The position numbers and the translations under genes are program-made. The notes beneath the pieces are model-generated. The model was given only the letters and a program-made list of their open reading frames with translations, did not search any database and was not told the DNA's origin. A stretch of 64,000 bases of DNA from the NCBI GenBank assembly GCA_043808235.1, contig JAZDFC010000057.1:1-64000 (forward strand), given 5' to 3'. Source of the DNA: JAZDFC01 sp043808235. GTDB taxonomy: Bacteria; Bacteroidota; Ignavibacteria; Ignavibacteriales; Melioribacteraceae. Of the stretch, positions 54,662 through 63,237 are shown piece by piece (position 1 is the stretch's first letter; each line of letters opens with the position of its first letter).

Positions 54662-57600
54662 ACTTACACCCCATCAAAAAAATGCTTTGAATTACAACAA
54701 GCATATTTCACTGACTGCGAATGCCGGTTCCGGTAAAACTTTTGTATTGTCCAAACGGTTTGTTGAGATTGCGCTGAATGAAAATATTCCTCTTTCAAAA
54801 ATTGTTGCAATCACTTTTACTGAAAAAGCAGCGGGCGAATTGTATCGGAGGGTTGCCGGTGAACTGGATGAAAGACTGGAAAATGAAAATGATCCTTCGA
54901 CGAAAATAAAACTTGAGAAGATACGCAGGCAGTTAATTTCCGCCAACATTTCCACGATACATTCTTTCTGTACGAATGTGTTGAGAGAATTTTCTCCGCC
55001 GGCCGGTATCGATACAAACTTCAGTCCGGTTGACCAATTAACCTCCGCTGAACTTATTGAACTAAGTATTGAAGAGTACATTAATGGAAAGCTGAAATCG
55101 GGAATCGATACTGATAATATTAAATACCTCATTCGTTATTACGGTTCTAAAAGTCTATTAGCGAAAGATTTGGCCGGACTAATTCAGAAGCGAAGAAATA
55201 TTTTAAATTATTCCCAAAAGCTTTACTCTCTTTCAAACAAAGATGCAGCCGATGAACTTGAAAAAATATTTGCTGAGAAATTTAATTCGTTTTTCAGCGA
55301 AAAGATAATTTCCTTTTTAAAAGATGCCCGTTTTATTAATTCTTTTGTTATTTCGGAAAGTAAACCGGGCGAGAAAACAGCCGCAATTGATAAATGCCTC
55401 GCGAATCTTTCGGGAATCAATAATCCATTCGACTTTTTAAAGGAGTTGAACAAATTACGCGAATCTTTGCTTACAAAAGGCGGTGGTATTTATAAACAGG
55501 GATATCTCAAAGATACATTAAGAGATGGGAATGAAAAGATCATAGAATCAATCGAGCAATTTTTTAATGAGATGAAGTTTTTTTATATCGATGGAAATTA
55601 TAAGGAAGTTCAGCTTGAATTAATTCGTTTCGGAAAAACATTGCTCCAGGTGTTTAACGATGTTGTTGATTTATATGATGAGAAAAAACGCGAGCGGAGT
55701 TATCTTGATTTTGAGGATTTACTTTTACAAACTGCAAAAGTAATTGAGAGTGAGGCAGTTAGAAAAGCTCTTAATGAAAAGTACACTTTTATCATGATCG
55801 ACGAATATCAGGATACGAATGAGTTGCAATACAATATCGTAATGCCGATTCTGGAAAATCTTAAACTTGGTAACCTGTTTGTAGTAGGCGACGAGAAACA
55901 GAGTATATACATGTTTCTCGATGCTGAGTTGGAAGTATTCAATAGAACGAAGAGAGAAATTAAAAAATCCGCCGGCGATACCGGGATAATAAATTTACCG
56001 CACAGTTTTCGGGTGGCGCCTGAGATTGCACTTTTTGTTAATAATCTTTTTAAAAGATTGTTTGAAAATCCAGTCCGCGATTTTAATGAAGTTGAATACA
56101 GTGAATTAGTTTGTGCACGTGATGAAAGTTCGAAAGGGCAGATAGAATTTTTAATTACGGATGAATACGATGCGGATAATTCCGAAGCGGAGTTGTTAGC
56201 TAAAAGAATTCAAAAATTAAAAAATGATACTCCCGAAATGTCCTTCGGGCACATTGCCGTTCTTTGTCGCAAAAGAAGGTCGTTCGCTGAACTTGAAAAG
56301 GAATTTGTGAATTATAACATTCCATATTCCATTATTGGCGGCAGGGGATTTTATCAGCAGCAGGTAATTTATGATGTGCATAATTATCTTTCATTTCTCA
56401 TCAATCCACGGAACGATAAAGCTTTGGTCGGCATTCTACGTTCACCGTTTTATACAGTTCCCGACAGTGAAATTCTTAATATCTCGCTCGAAACGGGGAA
56501 TAGTTTTTACGACAAATTGAAAAATTATTCTTTCAAAATAGGAAATCTTAATTCGGTTTGTAAGAAAATTGAGTTTCATCGTACGCTTGCCAATGCCTCC
56601 GAATTAGGAATACTTATTAGGAAAATTCTTACCGATACAGGCTACTTCTCAATTGTCGCTTCCAAACCGGATGCGAACCAGCATTTAGCCAACATCAACA
56701 AATTAAAATCGATAGCGAATAATTTTTCGCGTCAGCATTTTAACACGCTTTACGATTTTGTTGATTTTCTTGAAGATGCAATCGAAGGGGTTGAAGATGA
56801 AGGACAAGCATCGGTAACCGTTGATGAGAACGCGGTTAAAATCATGACCATCCACCAAGCGAAAGGATTGGAATTCCCGGCTGTATTTCTTTTTCGATGC
56901 AATGATTCCGTTCGCGAGAGTAAAGTCACATCCAAAAATGTTTCGTTCGACAAAGAATTTGGATTCGCTGCTAAAGTTCCTATTGCCGACGATTATTTTA
57001 ACGACTATCGCAGCGCACCGATTGTGAATTTATACAACTATAAAATGAAGCGAAAGGAATTGGCCGAGCATAAGCGACTGCTTTATGTGGCAATTACCCG
57101 CGCGATTAATTTTCTTTTTATCTCAGCCTCGCACAAAGAATATAAATTCACGAAAAATTCCTTCATTAATTTGATCGAAACCGGGCTTAGAATTCCTTTC
57201 GAGGCGGATAGATACAATCTTTCCGGCACGCTAACAATGATGGAAGGCGAGGAAAATAACTTCGCAACTCACAAAAAAGAAATTGAATTTAATATTCCCA
57301 TCCTCAAGAAACTTGATGAAATTATTCCCGCGACAAATGAAGACGGAAATACAAGCGAAGTCATCACTGATATTAATTTTACTCAACTGCATGATTCTAC
57401 AAAAGAAGAAATAGTATCGGCCACAAAGATTGCCATCTATTCACAGTGCCCGATAAAATATCAACTGATTTATGAATTGGGTGCGCCCGTTCTTTATCAA
57501 CTAATAAAGAAATATACTTCCGAATATGAATTTCATCCGAAGGAAGACGGGGGATCATTTACCGGTGCTGACGTAAAAGGTAGAATTGTTCACGAAATAT

Positions 57601-58202
57601 TAGAAAAAGAAATACCAGCGGCTGATGTTCCGGAAGCAGTGAAGAAGTTGCTGTTACAAGAATTTTTGGTATCCGATGGAAATGAGCTTGATATAGAGAA
57701 AGCCGCGGATGGTATGGCTTCGGATGTACTCAAATTTTATGATTCAAAAACGTTTGTGGAATTGAGAAGTTATGAAAATTATAAAAATGAACTAGAGATT
57801 TATTCGAATGAGAAAGACTTTTTCTTATATGGTATTATTGATAAACTTGTCATCGAAGACGATAAATTAATAATCATCGATTATAAGACTGATAATGTTG
57901 CAGCCGAGAAAATCCAATCGAAGGCTCAATATTATTTACCGCAGTTGAAATTTTATTCATACATTCTCACAAAGAAGTATCCCTCGATTAATTCGGTTGA
58001 ATTGAGAATTCTGTTTATCAAACATCCCGATAATTATTTTCATAAAGAATTTGCCGTTGAGGAAATCAGACAGTTCGGAAAGTCGATTGAAAAAACTGTG
58101 ATGGAAATAAGAGCAAATTCTTTCAAACCAAACTATAGCCATTGCCCGAATTGCCATTTCGCGGATAAACAGAATAGATGTGTGAGGGATGCGGTTAATT
58201 AA
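54654..58202 (+). CDS. UvrD/AddA-like helicase-nuclease with Fe-S type cysteine set
   Basis: 1182 residues from the ATG at 54654. Superfamily I helicase: Walker A LTANAGSGKTFVLSKRF, motif Ia IVAITFTEKAAGELYRR, Walker B FIMIDEYQDTNELQ, motif III VVGDEKQSIYMFLDAE, motif V VKIMTIHQAKGLEFPAVFLF and motif VI RLLYVAITRA. The C-terminal RecB/AddA-type nuclease has GRIVHEILE, LIIIDYKTDN (catalytic Asp and Lys) and QLKFYSYIL. One Cys before the nuclease (Cys932, in YSQCPIKYQ) and three at the end (Cys1164, 1167, 1176, CPNC..C) match the 4Fe-4S arrangement of AddB, Cas4 and Dna2. AddA-like proteins process double-strand breaks; no addB partner is visible. Confidence 0.92.
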   Translation: MAKLTPHQKNALNYNKHISLTANAGSGKTFVLSKRFVEIALNENIPLSKIVAITFTEKAAGELYRRVAGELDERLENENDPSTKIKLEKIRRQLISANISTIHSFCTNVLREFSPPAGIDTNFSPVDQLTSAELIELSIEEYINGKLKSGIDTDNIKYLIRYYGSKSLLAKDLAGLIQKRRNILNYSQKLYSLSNKDAADELEKIFAEKFNSFFSEKIISFLKDARFINSFVISESKPGEKTAAIDKCLANLSGINNPFDFLKELNKLRESLLTKGGGIYKQGYLKDTLRDGNEKIIESIEQFFNEMKFFYIDGNYKEVQLELIRFGKTLLQVFNDVVDLYDEKKRERSYLDFEDLLLQTAKVIESEAVRKALNEKYTFIMIDEYQDTNELQYNIVMPILENLKLGNLFVVGDEKQSIYMFLDAELEVFNRTKREIKKSAGDTGIINLPHSFRVAPEIALFVNNLFKRLFENPVRDFNEVEYSELVCARDESSKGQIEFLITDEYDADNSEAELLAKRIQKLKNDTPEMSFGHIAVLCRKRRSFAELEKEFVNYNIPYSIIGGRGFYQQQVIYDVHNYLSFLINPRNDKALVGILRSPFYTVPDSEILNISLETGNSFYDKLKNYSFKIGNLNSVCKKIEFHRTLANASELGILIRKILTDTGYFSIVASKPDANQHLANINKLKSIANNFSRQHFNTLYDFVDFLEDAIEGVEDEGQASVTVDENAVKIMTIHQAKGLEFPAVFLFRCNDSVRESKVTSKNVSFDKEFGFAAKVPIADDYFNDYRSAPIVNLYNYKMKRKELAEHKRLLYVAITRAINFLFISASHKEYKFTKNSFINLIETGLRIPFEADRYNLSGTLTMMEGEENNFATHKKEIEFNIPILKKLDEIIPATNEDGNTSEVITDINFTQLHDSTKEEIVSATKIAIYSQCPIKYQLIYELGAPVLYQLIKKYTSEYEFHPKEDGGSFTGADVKGRIVHEILEKEIPAADVPEAVKKLLLQEFLVSDGNELDIEKAADGMASDVLKFYDSKTFVELRSYENYKNELEIYSNEKDFFLYGIIDKLVIEDDKLIIIDYKTDNVAAEKIQSKAQYYLPQLKFYSYILTKKYPSINSVELRILFIKHPDNYFHKEFAVEEIRQFGKSIEKTVMEIRANSFKPNYSHCPNCHFADKQNRCVRDAVN

Positions 58203-58217
58203 TTTTATTTGGGAATA

Positions 58218-58535
58218 TTACACTATTCTAATTCCCGTCTCAATAATCTCTTTTACGAACAAATCATCTTCTGTGAAATCTTCCGGGCGATATGGAAGAG
58301 GGGAGATATCATAATCAACTGCTGAAATTGCAGTTACCATTTTTTCTTTATCAAGAATTCTTATTCCTTTGAAATCATTTGATACAACTGCAATATCAAT
58401 ATCACTCCATTCATTATAAGTACCTTTTGCGTATGAACCGAAGAGAAAAACCTTTTCAACTTCTATACCGATTCGTTTTAATTCCGAAACAAATTGGTCG
58501 ATTTTATCTATGGTTTTAGTTTGGACTTTAGCCAT
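58218..58535 (-). CDS. MNT-family minimal nucleotidyltransferase
   Basis: 105 residues. The polymerase-beta-type motif FLFGSYAKGTYNEWSDIDIAVV (residues about 31-53) carries GSxAKG and the DxD metal ligands. Such proteins are commonly antitoxins that AMPylate a HEPN RNase partner. No HEPN gene adjoins it here. It is convergent with the helicase gene (16 bases between stops) and 21 bases downstream of the transporter gene. Function alone is uncertain. Confidence 0.85.
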   Translation of the reverse strand: MAKVQTKTIDKIDQFVSELKRIGIEVEKVFLFGSYAKGTYNEWSDIDIAVVSNDFKGIRILDKEKMVTAISAVDYDISPLPYRPEDFTEDDLFVKEIIETGIRIV

Positions 58536-58556
58536 TCGTGTATTTCCATTACTTTA

Positions 58557-59906
58557 TCAACTTCCAACTTTCTTCGCATCAATCCTGTTCGTCACATACC
58601 TATAAATTATCAACGCAACAGCAGACACAAATCCCACGGCGATAAAGTAATACCAAATTACATGAGCGTCGGAATAGTATGCAGCTCGTTCCAATTCGGT
58701 TATTCCGGCAGGTAAAGATTTGGGATCGGGGCAATACGCATCAAGTAAAAATCCCGATGAAATAAAACCAAGGAGTGCCGAGAAGAAGGAGTGTAAGTGA
58801 CTGAATCCGAGATAAAGACCTTCCTCGCCTTTTGGCGCCTGAAAAGAAAAATATTCAAGAAAGCGCGGCGAGATAAAACATTCTGCCAGTCCCTGAATTG
58901 CAATGCCAATTATCATCATCACGGTTAACGGATGTATTGCGATTATCCCAAAGAACGAAACCGAATTGCCCGTAACGGATTGGAGCCATTGACTTAACGA
59001 CATTGCTAATGCTGAAAATGGCATAAGCAGCATTCCGATCAGCATTGCTGTTACCGCTTGCCGCTTCTTTGTTAATTGAGTAATTAACACTACGAAAATT
59101 ACTACCACCAAAGGATTTACATTTGCAAGCCATTCCGGCTTGGCTGATTCACCGAGAAGACGGATTACATATTTGGGCATCGTTGCGTAAAGCTGTCCTT
59201 GAATTATCCAGAATCCCGTAACAATGAGAATGAGAATTATCAATCTGGGTTTAAGAAAAATTTTTATCAGTGAATCAAAAACTTGGTTGATGGTTTTGTG
59301 ATTCTCTTTTATTTCTAATGGTTTGAAGAAAGTGATAGCAAACAGCATTGCTATAAATGCCATTGCTGCTGAGAAAAAATTTACGTACTCAAGTCCAATA
59401 CCCTGCCGGATATATGGAACAAAAGTTTTGCCGGTGAATGAGCCTATATTAACTATCCAATAAAATACGGAATATCCGCGCGCCCTATTAATTTCGGTAG
59501 TTGTTTTCGCAACTGTCCCCGTCATTAACGGTTTGATAAATGATCCGCCGATCATAATAATTGATAAGAAGAAGAGCACGAGCATTTTGGTATGGAAAAT
59601 CCCTAAGAAAAAATAACCGGCAGTTAAAAGAGCAAAGGCAAGGATCAATCCGTTTTTGAATCCGATCTTATCACTGAGAGCTCCGGTGAACGGAGGAAGG
59701 AAGTATAATCCGGCATAAAATATTCCGGCGATTATTCCGGTTTCTTTATCATTAAATCCAGCGATATCTGTTAAATAAAGAGTGAGTACTATAAAAAATC
59801 CGTAGTAAGCTGCCCGCTCGCATAATTCCATAAAATTTGCAAGCCAAAAATCTTTCGGGAATTTCCATGATTCCTTGGAAGCTGATTCCGTCTTGATGTC
59901 GATCAT
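58557..59906 (-). CDS. POT/MFS-family transporter
   Basis: 449 residues with about 12-14 membrane segments. The N-terminus (PKDFWLANFMELCERAAYYGFFIVLTLYLT) carries an ELCERAAYYG block like the ExxERFxYYG motif of proton-dependent oligopeptide transporters, and GALSDKIGFKNGL is the MFS loop 2-3 motif. FSAAMAF, YLGFSHLHSFFSALLGFISSG follow near the end. Peptide or related substrate uptake is plausible but not certain. Divergent from pepF, with 190 bases between them. Confidence 0.85.
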   Translation of the reverse strand: MIDIKTESASKESWKFPKDFWLANFMELCERAAYYGFFIVLTLYLTDIAGFNDKETGIIAGIFYAGLYFLPPFTGALSDKIGFKNGLILAFALLTAGYFFLGIFHTKMLVLFFLSIIMIGGSFIKPLMTGTVAKTTTEINRARGYSVFYWIVNIGSFTGKTFVPYIRQGIGLEYVNFFSAAMAFIAMLFAITFFKPLEIKENHKTINQVFDSLIKIFLKPRLIILILIVTGFWIIQGQLYATMPKYVIRLLGESAKPEWLANVNPLVVVIFVVLITQLTKKRQAVTAMLIGMLLMPFSALAMSLSQWLQSVTGNSVSFFGIIAIHPLTVMMIIGIAIQGLAECFISPRFLEYFSFQAPKGEEGLYLGFSHLHSFFSALLGFISSGFLLDAYCPDPKSLPAGITELERAAYYSDAHVIWYYFIAVGFVSAVALIIYRYVTNRIDAKKVGS

Positions 59907-60097
59907 TCAATCCTCTTTAAATAAAAGTGGTGCAAATCTAAGGAATTCAACCGGAACTCCCAATGAATAATAGGATTAAAAAAATGGCCATAGTTAAAGT
60001 GGTTAGCGCCGGACGTTATATAAATTTTTGCGTAATTTAATGTTGTTGATTTGAATGACTATCTTTTCAAATAATATTATAATTATGGAGTATATAG

Positions 60098-61999
60098 ATG
60101 AAAAAATTTTTTTATAATTCATTTAAGGAGATAATTTTGGGATTATCTATTCTTTCAGTTTTTTCCGCGCAGATGAATCTATTCGCTCAGGAATCATCAG
60201 CCGAATTAATAAAACGAGAAAACATCGATCCAAAATACACATGGAACCTCGATGATATTTTTAAATCGCCGGGGGATTGGGAAGCTGACTACAAATTTAT
60301 CGATGAAAATTCTCCGAAGTACAAAGAGTTCGAAGGTAAACTCGGCGGATCGGCTCAAACTCTCTTACAGTTGTTTAAATTCGATGAAGAGATAAGCATT
60401 AAAATTGATAGATTGTTTTTATACGCATCGTTATCAAAGGATCTCGATCTCGCGAATTCCGAAAACTCCTCGCGGTATGATCGGATTACCTCGCTTGCTT
60501 CAAAGGTCTCGGCAATTAGCGCCTTTGTAAAACCGGAAATTCTCAGCATCCCGGAAGATATTTTATGGAAGTATGTTGATTCCGAAAACGGACTGAAAAT
60601 TTACAAACACAAATTGGACGATTTGTTGCGTACAAAAGCGCACACGCTCTCTAAGGATCAGGAAGAATTGATGGCTCTCGCTTCACCGGTAACTCAGGTT
60701 GCATACAATACATTTGGAATGTTTAAAAATGCCGAAATGGAATTCCCGAAAATAAAAGATGAGCAGGGAAATGATATGGTACTTTCCGACGGAAGATACT
60801 ATGCGGCGTTGTATTCCAACGATAGAACGTTTAGGAAACGCGCGTACAAAGGGTATTACGAACCTTATGTGAAATATAAAAATACTTTTCTCTCTCTCTT
60901 TACCGGTAATTTAAAATCGATTGGCTTTAACGCTAAAGCCCGCAAGTACAACACTGATAGACAAGCTGCGTTGGATGCGAATAATATTCCGGAAAGTGTT
61001 TATGATAATCTTGTAAATACGGTTAACCAAAATGTATCGCCGCTCCATAGATGGGCTGCGCTTAAAAAGAAAATTCTTGGCGTTACTGAGCTGCATCCTT
61101 ACGACTCTTATGTTACGCTTTTCCCGGGTGTAAAAAAAGAATTTACTTACGATCAATCAGTAGAAATCTTATTAAAGGCTCTTGCGCCTCTTGGCGAAGA
61201 TTATTTGAAAAGTTTGAAACTTGCGTTTGAAAATAGATGGATTGACGTATTTGAGACAAAGGGAAAACGAAGCGGCGCATATTCTTCGGGAGTGTCTTAC
61301 GGTGTGCATCCGTATGTTCTTCTTAATTGGAATAACCAATTAAATGACTTGTTTACGTTCGTCCATGAAATGGGTCATAATATGCATTCGTTCTATACCG
61401 AGAAAAATCAACCTTATGTTTATGCCAACTATTCTATATTTGTCGCTGAGGTTGCTTCTACCATGAATGAGGCATTATTACTCGATTACTTAATCAACAA
61501 TGCTGAAACAAAAGAAGAGAAGCTTGCTCTCATCGAGCAGAATTTAAATAACATTACAACTACATTTTACAGACAAACCGCATTCGCTTATTTTGAACAG
61601 ATTGTTCATAGCATGAGTGAAAATGATGAGACGATGACGCCGGAAATTTTGTGTGATATTTTCGGCGAGATATATAAAAATCATTGGGGACCGGATATGA
61701 ATATAGATACCGAAGAAACTTCTACGTGGGCGCGAATACCTCATTTCTACTATAACTTTTATGTTTATCAGTATGCCACCAGCTTTGCAGGTTCGCAGGC
61801 GCTTGCAGCCAAAGTAAAAACCGAAGGTCAGCCGGCAATAGATCAATATTTGAATTTCCTTAAAGCAGGGAGTACAAAATATCCAATCGAAGTATTGAAA
61901 GATGCCGGCGTTGATATGAATTCTCCGGAACCGATTCTTGCGGTTGTTAAAAAGATGAACGAACTTCTTGACAAAATGGAAGCCATTCTTGCGGAATAA
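60098..61999 (+). CDS. pepF: Oligoendopeptidase F-type M3 metallopeptidase, with export signal
   Basis: 633 residues. The M3 zinc motif is FVHEMGHNMHSF (around residue 425) with the distal Glu in VAEVASTMNEALLLDYL. Family segments YTWNLDDIFKS, DLLRTKAHTLS, ANNIPESVYDNLV and GAYSSGVSYGVHPYVLLNW support PepF, which cuts short peptides. The start ATG at 60098 has GGAG eight bases upstream. Unusual for a normally cytosolic enzyme, residues 1-30 form a signal peptide (FKEIILGLSILSVFSAQMNLFAQ), so a periplasmic location is likely. Confidence 0.92.
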   Translation: MKKFFYNSFKEIILGLSILSVFSAQMNLFAQESSAELIKRENIDPKYTWNLDDIFKSPGDWEADYKFIDENSPKYKEFEGKLGGSAQTLLQLFKFDEEISIKIDRLFLYASLSKDLDLANSENSSRYDRITSLASKVSAISAFVKPEILSIPEDILWKYVDSENGLKIYKHKLDDLLRTKAHTLSKDQEELMALASPVTQVAYNTFGMFKNAEMEFPKIKDEQGNDMVLSDGRYYAALYSNDRTFRKRAYKGYYEPYVKYKNTFLSLFTGNLKSIGFNAKARKYNTDRQAALDANNIPESVYDNLVNTVNQNVSPLHRWAALKKKILGVTELHPYDSYVTLFPGVKKEFTYDQSVEILLKALAPLGEDYLKSLKLAFENRWIDVFETKGKRSGAYSSGVSYGVHPYVLLNWNNQLNDLFTFVHEMGHNMHSFYTEKNQPYVYANYSIFVAEVASTMNEALLLDYLINNAETKEEKLALIEQNLNNITTTFYRQTAFAYFEQIVHSMSENDETMTPEILCDIFGEIYKNHWGPDMNIDTEETSTWARIPHFYYNFYVYQYATSFAGSQALAAKVKTEGQPAIDQYLNFLKAGSTKYPIEVLKDAGVDMNSPEPILAVVKKMNELLDKMEAILAE

Positions 62000-62019
62000 A
62001 GTTATATAAATCAATCGAG

Positions 62020-62065
62020 GAGGCATCGTCGTAACAAATATGCAATGGCGACGCTTCTTTTTTTT
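62020..62065 (+). terminator. Probable terminator after pepF
   Basis: GAGGC(ATC)GTCG (62020-62031) can pair with CGACGCTTC (62049-62057) as a nine-pair stem with a three-base bulge, followed by eight T (62058-62065). It starts about 20 bases after the pepF stop. Confidence 0.55.
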
Positions 62066-62100
62066 AATTAGTTTTGATATTAGAGATATAAAGGAATGTA

Positions 62101-63117
62101 ATGAAAGTATATTCGAAAAAAGAATTAAACAATTTTGAGTTTTCGCTTACCTATGATGATATCAGTCTTATTCCAACTCAAATCTCAAGAATAAAAAGCC
62201 GGGCAGAAGCAAATACGGCTTGCGAATTTCTCGGTGCAAAACTCGCGCTTCCGGTCATATCAAGTCCAATGGATACTGTAACAGGAATAGAAATGGCTAC
62301 CGAACTCGATTCGCTTGGCGCAATTGGTGTCGTCAACCGGTTCGATGCATCGCTAAACGAATTATTAAAAGGGAATGATGAACCTGTAAATATAAAAGCG
62401 GTTTCCATAGGATTAAATACACCGGAGAACTTAGTAGAGAAATTAGCAAGTAAGGGCTTAATAATTTGCATTGATACGGCAAATGCTAATAATGTTACTG
62501 TGCTAGAAAAATGTGAAGAGCTTAAAAAGAAATATCCGGTAAAGATTATCGTAGGCAATATCGCCCATGGTTCTACTCTTAAGCAGTTAGTTGATGCAGG
62601 TGCTGATGCTGTGAGAATAGGAATTGGAGGCGGAAGCGTATGCACTACTTCTATTCAAACGGGGATTGGAATTGGGCAGGTATCTTCCCTGTTGAATGTG
62701 TTTTTTGCTCGTGAAAAGGATAAACTCCCCATTCAATTGATTGCCGACGGCGGAATTAAAAGCCCCGGCGATGTTGCCAAAGCGATTGCCCTCGGCGCTG
62801 ATGTGGTTATGCTCGGTCGTATGCTTGCCGGAACAAAAGAAACGCCCGGTGAGGTTATTAAATACAATGATCAATTATGGAAAAAATATCGAGGTTCCGC
62901 TTCATTCGGTGTTAAAATGAAAGGCGAATTTATTGAGGGTGAAGAGACGATGATACCGTACAAAGGGCCGGTAAGAAACGTAATTAATGCGATATCCGAT
63001 GGACTGAAAAGCGCCATGAGTTACCTAAATAGTTTTACCTTTTCGGAATTAAAAAATGTTGATACTTTTGCTGTTCTCAGCAATAGTTCATATATAGAAA
63101 GATTGCCAAAAAAATAA
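62101..63117 (+). CDS. IMP dehydrogenase / GMP reductase family protein without CBS domains
   Basis: 338 residues. TIM-barrel with LTYDDISLIPTQISRIKSRAE at the start, VISSPMDTVTGIEMA, the active-site Cys in RIGIGGGSVCTTSIQTGIG, and IADGGIKSPGDVAKAIALGADVVMLGRMLAGT. The usual tandem CBS regulatory domains of IMPDH (about 120 residues) are absent, giving the length of a GMP reductase. The flap YRGSASFGVKMKGEFIEGEE lacks the normal IMPDH Arg-Tyr signature. Either GMP reductase or a CBS-less IMPDH; purine nucleotide metabolism. ATG at 62101 with AAAGGA seven bases upstream. Confidence 0.88.
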   Translation: MKVYSKKELNNFEFSLTYDDISLIPTQISRIKSRAEANTACEFLGAKLALPVISSPMDTVTGIEMATELDSLGAIGVVNRFDASLNELLKGNDEPVNIKAVSIGLNTPENLVEKLASKGLIICIDTANANNVTVLEKCEELKKKYPVKIIVGNIAHGSTLKQLVDAGADAVRIGIGGGSVCTTSIQTGIGIGQVSSLLNVFFAREKDKLPIQLIADGGIKSPGDVAKAIALGADVVMLGRMLAGTKETPGEVIKYNDQLWKKYRGSASFGVKMKGEFIEGEETMIPYKGPVRNVINAISDGLKSAMSYLNSFTFSELKNVDTFAVLSNSSYIERLPKK

Positions 63118-63237
63118 TCTGTTACCGAAAATAAATTCATTAAGAATTTCGGAATAATAGATTGTTGTATTTTAATACTAAACTTTGTACCGGTTTATTC
63201 CGATAATGTATTTGTAAGTTTCAACAGAGAGAGCAAA

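Noticed and set aside
54692..55132. 146-codon antisense frame in the helicase gene
   Set aside because: Mirror of the strongly conserved helicase motifs; serine-rich antisense composition typical of a shadow frame.
56112..56125. GTGCAC occurrence in the helicase gene as a LexA box
   Set aside because: Single GTGCAC inside the coding sequence without a second half-site at the right spacing.
58211..58236. GGGAAT/ATTCCC inverted repeat as a terminator between the helicase and MNT genes
   Set aside because: Only six-base arms with a 14-base loop, partly inside the MNT coding end, and no T-run.
62178..62645. 155-codon antisense frame in the IMPDH/GMPR gene
   Set aside because: Antisense to conserved TIM-barrel motifs, no ribosome-binding site.
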